NCBI RefSeq assembly: GCF_014654205.1
Contig: NZ_BNAW01000028.1
Span: forward strand, 1 to 64,000
Source: Amycolatopsis bullii
GTDB taxonomy: Bacteria > Actinomycetota > Actinomycetes > Mycobacteriales > Pseudonocardiaceae
DNA length: 64,000 nucleotides
Reading direction: 5' to 3'
A model generated the notes under the pieces. It was not told where the DNA came from, made no database searches, and saw only the letters and a list, made by a program, of their open reading frames with translations. Shown here piece by piece: positions 62,038-64,000 of this stretch. The translations under genes were made by a program, and so were the position numbers. Positions within the stretch are counted from its first letter, which is position 1, and each line of letters begins with the position of its first letter.

Positions 62038-62195
62038 TGGGCAAAGAAAAGGACAATTCCCGGGCGCTCGGAAAATTGATCAAAGCCGGCCTAGCCGGGA
62101 TCGGCGGGCTCTACCTCGTCACCGGCTCCCTCGCCGTGACCGCCATCGGAGCGGTCGTCGCGGTCGTTCTGGCGGCCGTGCAGGCGGAGCGGTGA
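62037..62195 (+). CDS. 52-aa single-helix membrane peptide
   Basis: GTG 62037 follows GAGAGGGG. The peptide has a charged N-terminus 'GKEKDNSRALGKLIKAG' followed by two hydrophobic stretches 'LAGIGGLYLVTGSLAVTAIG' and 'AVVAVVLAAVQ', ending AER. Codon use is typical of the genome. Its stop is directly followed by the convergent ATP-grasp stop. It is divergent from the interrupted unknown gene. No known family was recognised; it resembles phage-holin or toxin-like small membrane peptides only in size and shape. Confidence 0.6.
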   Translation: MGKEKDNSRALGKLIKAGLAGIGGLYLVTGSLAVTAIGAVVAVVLAAVQAER

Positions 62196-63056
62196 CTACG
62201 CCAGCTGCTGCCGCACCGCCGAGGCGAACCGCATCGCCGCGCCCGGGTCCGTCTGCCGGAAGCCCAGCGACGGCTCCGCCAGCTCCAGCTCCAGCAGCAA
62301 CGGCTTCCCGTCCGCCCCGCGCACCAGGTCCACCCGCGCATACAGCAGCTCGGCCCGCAGGATCCCCAGCAACGCCGAAGCCGCGTCCAGGACGTCCTCC
62401 GCCAGCGCCACGGCGTCCGCGGGTGGCGAAGCCGGGGCCAGCTCCTCGGCCAGGTACAGCCCGGAGGAATCCAGAGTGGACCCCAGCATCGCGCCCTTCG
62501 TGAAGGCGTGGGAATAGACGCCGCCCAGGTACACCAGAGCCAGCTCGCCGTCGGTGTCCACACTGGACTGGTACGGCTGGATCAGCGCGGTGTGGCCCTC
62601 GGCGTGCAGCGACGCCACGTGCGCGGATGCGTCGGCACCCGAAGCGAACCGGGCCGCGCCGCGCGAGCCTGCTCCCACCGAGGGCTTCACGACGAAGTCC
62701 GAAGACGGGAACGACGGAGATGACCCCGGCGCCACCAGCGAAGTCGGCACCACCGCCAACCCCGCGTCCAGCAGCTCCACCAGGTACGACTTGTCCGTGT
62801 TCCACCGCACCACGGCCGCGGAATTGACCAGCGACGGCACCGACTCGCACCAGGCGAGGAACTCCGGACGCCGAGCCGCGTAATCCCAGGTCGCGCGCAG
62901 GATCACCGCGTCCGCCGAGGAGAAGTCGAACGAAGAATCCCACGGCGCCCACTCCACCGAAAAGCCCAGCGAAGTCAACGCGGGCACGACGGCGTCGTCG
63001 TCGCCGTCACCCGTGGGGAGCTCTGCGCAGCTGACCAGGACCGCGGTGCGGCTCAC
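62196..63056 (-). CDS. ATP-grasp domain protein (RimK/glutathione-synthetase-like)
   Basis: This 286-aa protein has 'DAVILRATWDYAARRPEFLAWCE', 'NTDKSYLVELLDAGLAVVPTSLV', 'SSDFVVKPSVGAGSRGAARF' with the ATP-grasp Lys/Gly loop and 'LYARVDLVRGADGKPLLLELELAEPSLGFRQTD' with the acidic Mg2+ residues. It would ligate a carboxylate to an amine, or form a peptide-like bond. GTG 63056 overlaps the stop of the 100-aa upstream gene by 4 bp, so the two are translationally coupled. Confidence 0.85.
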   Translation of the reverse strand: MSRTAVLVSCAELPTGDGDDDAVVPALTSLGFSVEWAPWDSSFDFSSADAVILRATWDYAARRPEFLAWCESVPSLVNSAAVVRWNTDKSYLVELLDAGLAVVPTSLVAPGSSPSFPSSDFVVKPSVGAGSRGAARFASGADASAHVASLHAEGHTALIQPYQSSVDTDGELALVYLGGVYSHAFTKGAMLGSTLDSSGLYLAEELAPASPPADAVALAEDVLDAASALLGILRAELLYARVDLVRGADGKPLLLELELAEPSLGFRQTDPGAAMRFASAVRQQLA

Positions 63057-63355
63057 CGGCCCGCCATCTTGCGGCGGTGCTCCGGGCCGATCTTCGTCTG
63101 GTTCACCGTCTCGGCGTCCCACGTCGCCGGGGCCAGGTCCTCGACCGCCTCGACCAGTGCCTCGCCGGTCGCCACCGAGGGCACCACCACGTCGCCGAGC
63201 GCGCCGTCGGCGCCGACCAGGACCACGCGGGCGCCGGCCCGGCCGATGTTCTCCACCACCGCGCGGGACGGCTTGCCGTGCGCCTTCACGAACTTGCGCG
63301 CCGCGGTCAGCTGCGCGCCGGACGGCGGGACGACGGTCTCTTCGTTTTCAGCCAC
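63053..63355 (-). CDS. Conserved-looking 100-aa protein coupled to ATP-grasp gene
   Basis: From GTG 63355 the protein reads 'AENEETVVPPSGAQLTAARKFVKAHGKPSRAVVENIGRAGARVVLVGADGALGDVVVPSVATGEALVEAV' and ends 'NQTKIGPEHRRKMAGR'. It is soluble, without known motif. The 4-bp overlap with the ATP-grasp start suggests a partner or substrate. Divergent from qor across ~90 bp. Confidence 0.7.
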   Translation of the reverse strand: MAENEETVVPPSGAQLTAARKFVKAHGKPSRAVVENIGRAGARVVLVGADGALGDVVVPSVATGEALVEAVEDLAPATWDAETVNQTKIGPEHRRKMAGR

Positions 63356-63447
63356 GGACAGCACGATAACCAAGAACCGGCCGGAACGCGGAACAGCGTG
63401 GCCTCGGCCATAGTTGCACCCGGGAGAACCCGACCCGAGGAGGACCC

Positions 63448-64000
63448 ATGCCCACCGCAGTGCAGGTGACGAAGACCGGCGGCCCGGAAGTGCTCGAACC
63501 GGCCGAAGTGGACGTCTGTGCCCCGCAGGACGGCGAACTGCTGGTCGACGTCGCCGCGGCCGGGGTCAACTACATCGACACCTACCAGCGCCAGGGCATC
63601 TACCCGATGGAGCTGCCGGTCGTGCTCGGCCTCGAAGGCGCCGGCACGGTCGTGGAGGCCGCCGACGGCACCGGGTTCGCGCCCGGCGACCGGGTGGCCT
63701 GGCAGGGGTCGATCGGCAGCTACGCGGCGCGCAAGCTCGTCCCGGCGTCGGTTGCGGTCAGGGTCCCCGAGGGCGTCTCCCTCGAGACGGCCGCCGCGAC
63801 CATGCTGCAGGGCATCACCGCGCACTACCTGGTCGCCTCGACCTTCGAGGTGAAGCCGGGCCACGACGTGCTGGTGCACGCGGCCGCGGGCGGCGTGGGC
63901 CTGCTCCTCGTGCAGCTGGCGAAGGCGCGCGGCGCCCGCGTCATCGGCACGGTGTCGACCGAGGAGAAGGAGAAGCTCGCCCGCGAAGCCGGCGCGGACG
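63448..64000 (+). CDS. qor: NADPH:quinone oxidoreductase, zeta-crystallin type (3' truncated by window)
   Basis: The first 184 residues show the MDR fold: 'PEVLEPAEVDVCAPQDGELLVDVAAAGVNYIDTYQRQGIYPMELPVVLGLEGAGTV' and the cofactor loop 'VLVHAAAGGVGLLLVQLAKARGARVIGT'. There is no zinc ligand set, consistent with Qor. ATG 63448 is behind GAGGAGG. The gene runs off the right edge. It sits where Rv1454c does relative to ctaA, but ~4 kb further away. Confidence 0.92.
   Translation, partial: MPTAVQVTKTGGPEVLEPAEVDVCAPQDGELLVDVAAAGVNYIDTYQRQGIYPMELPVVLGLEGAGTVVEAADGTGFAPGDRVAWQGSIGSYAARKLVPASVAVRVPEGVSLETAAATMLQGITAHYLVASTFEVKPGHDVLVHAAAGGVGLLLVQLAKARGARVIGTVSTEEKEKLAREAGAD

Overview
The window is very GC-rich, GTG starts are common, and genes are often coupled by 4-base overlaps. 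It comes from an actinomycete, most likely Pseudonocardiales and close to Amycolatopsis. The main support is gene order. Reading sufT-sufU-sufS-sufC-sufD-sufB-sufR (minus), then mptB-like, ABC ATPase, ABC permease and ctaA (plus), then qor, gives the same order that I recall from Mycobacterium tuberculosis around Rv1454c to Rv1466. A CYP136-type P450, F420-type enzymes, a Gbn-like DNA-binding protein and an acVLRF1 protein also fit. No rRNA, tRNA or CRISPR was found.

Layout. 0-3.6 kb: the 3' part of a giant coiled-coil/membrane protein with a toxin-like C-terminus, followed by a small partner gene. 3.6-8.5 kb: a PPOX enzyme, a frameshifted AraC regulator, the CYP136-like P450 and a PAS-GGDEF-EAL protein. 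8.5-9.1 kb: a non-coding stretch with a 42-bp minisatellite and a large hairpin. 9-18 kb: Bcp peroxiredoxin, GNAT, LCP ligase, cyclopropane-fatty-acid-type synthase, hydrolase, SIS protein, serine beta-lactamase-like protein, ABC exporter and MarR. 18-31 kb: frameshifted LLM oxidoreductase, GT87-like membrane glycosyltransferase, Gbn-like protein, ABC-F and acVLRF1 (translation and nucleoid genes), a large secreted subtilase, a dNTPase, a PASTA lipoprotein, an ArsR/SRPBCC pair and an EAL-GGDEF protein. 31-40 kb: TetR with a macrolide-type glycosyltransferase, then a four-gene minus operon (NTF2-like, DUF1214, SDR, sulfotransferase) divergent from cysD-cysNC. These genes could make PAPS and use it. 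40-48 kb: methyltransferase, two-component system, Lrp with EamA exporter, snapalysin, AarF kinase, YnfA and DUF4184. 48-54.5 kb: the complete SUF iron-sulfur operon under a SufR-like regulator. 54.5-59.6 kb: MptB-like mannosyltransferase, ABC exporter, a decayed ISAs1-type transposase and heme A synthase. 59.6-63.4 kb: an apparent insertion between ctaA and qor. It holds a desaturase, a 20-codon Gly-rich micro-ORF, an unknown protein interrupted by an in-frame TAG, a 52-aa membrane peptide, an ATP-grasp protein and its small neighbour.

Two genes (AraC, LLM), and probably a third small one, look one base short, with the break in or beside a short homopolymer. Raw-read errors should be excluded before calling them pseudogenes. 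The best candidates for something undescribed are the 60.6-62.2 kb micro-ORF, interrupted gene and membrane peptide; the toxin-like pair at the left edge; and the sulfotransferase operon with its own PAPS supply. All functional statements come from reading motifs by eye. No database search was run.
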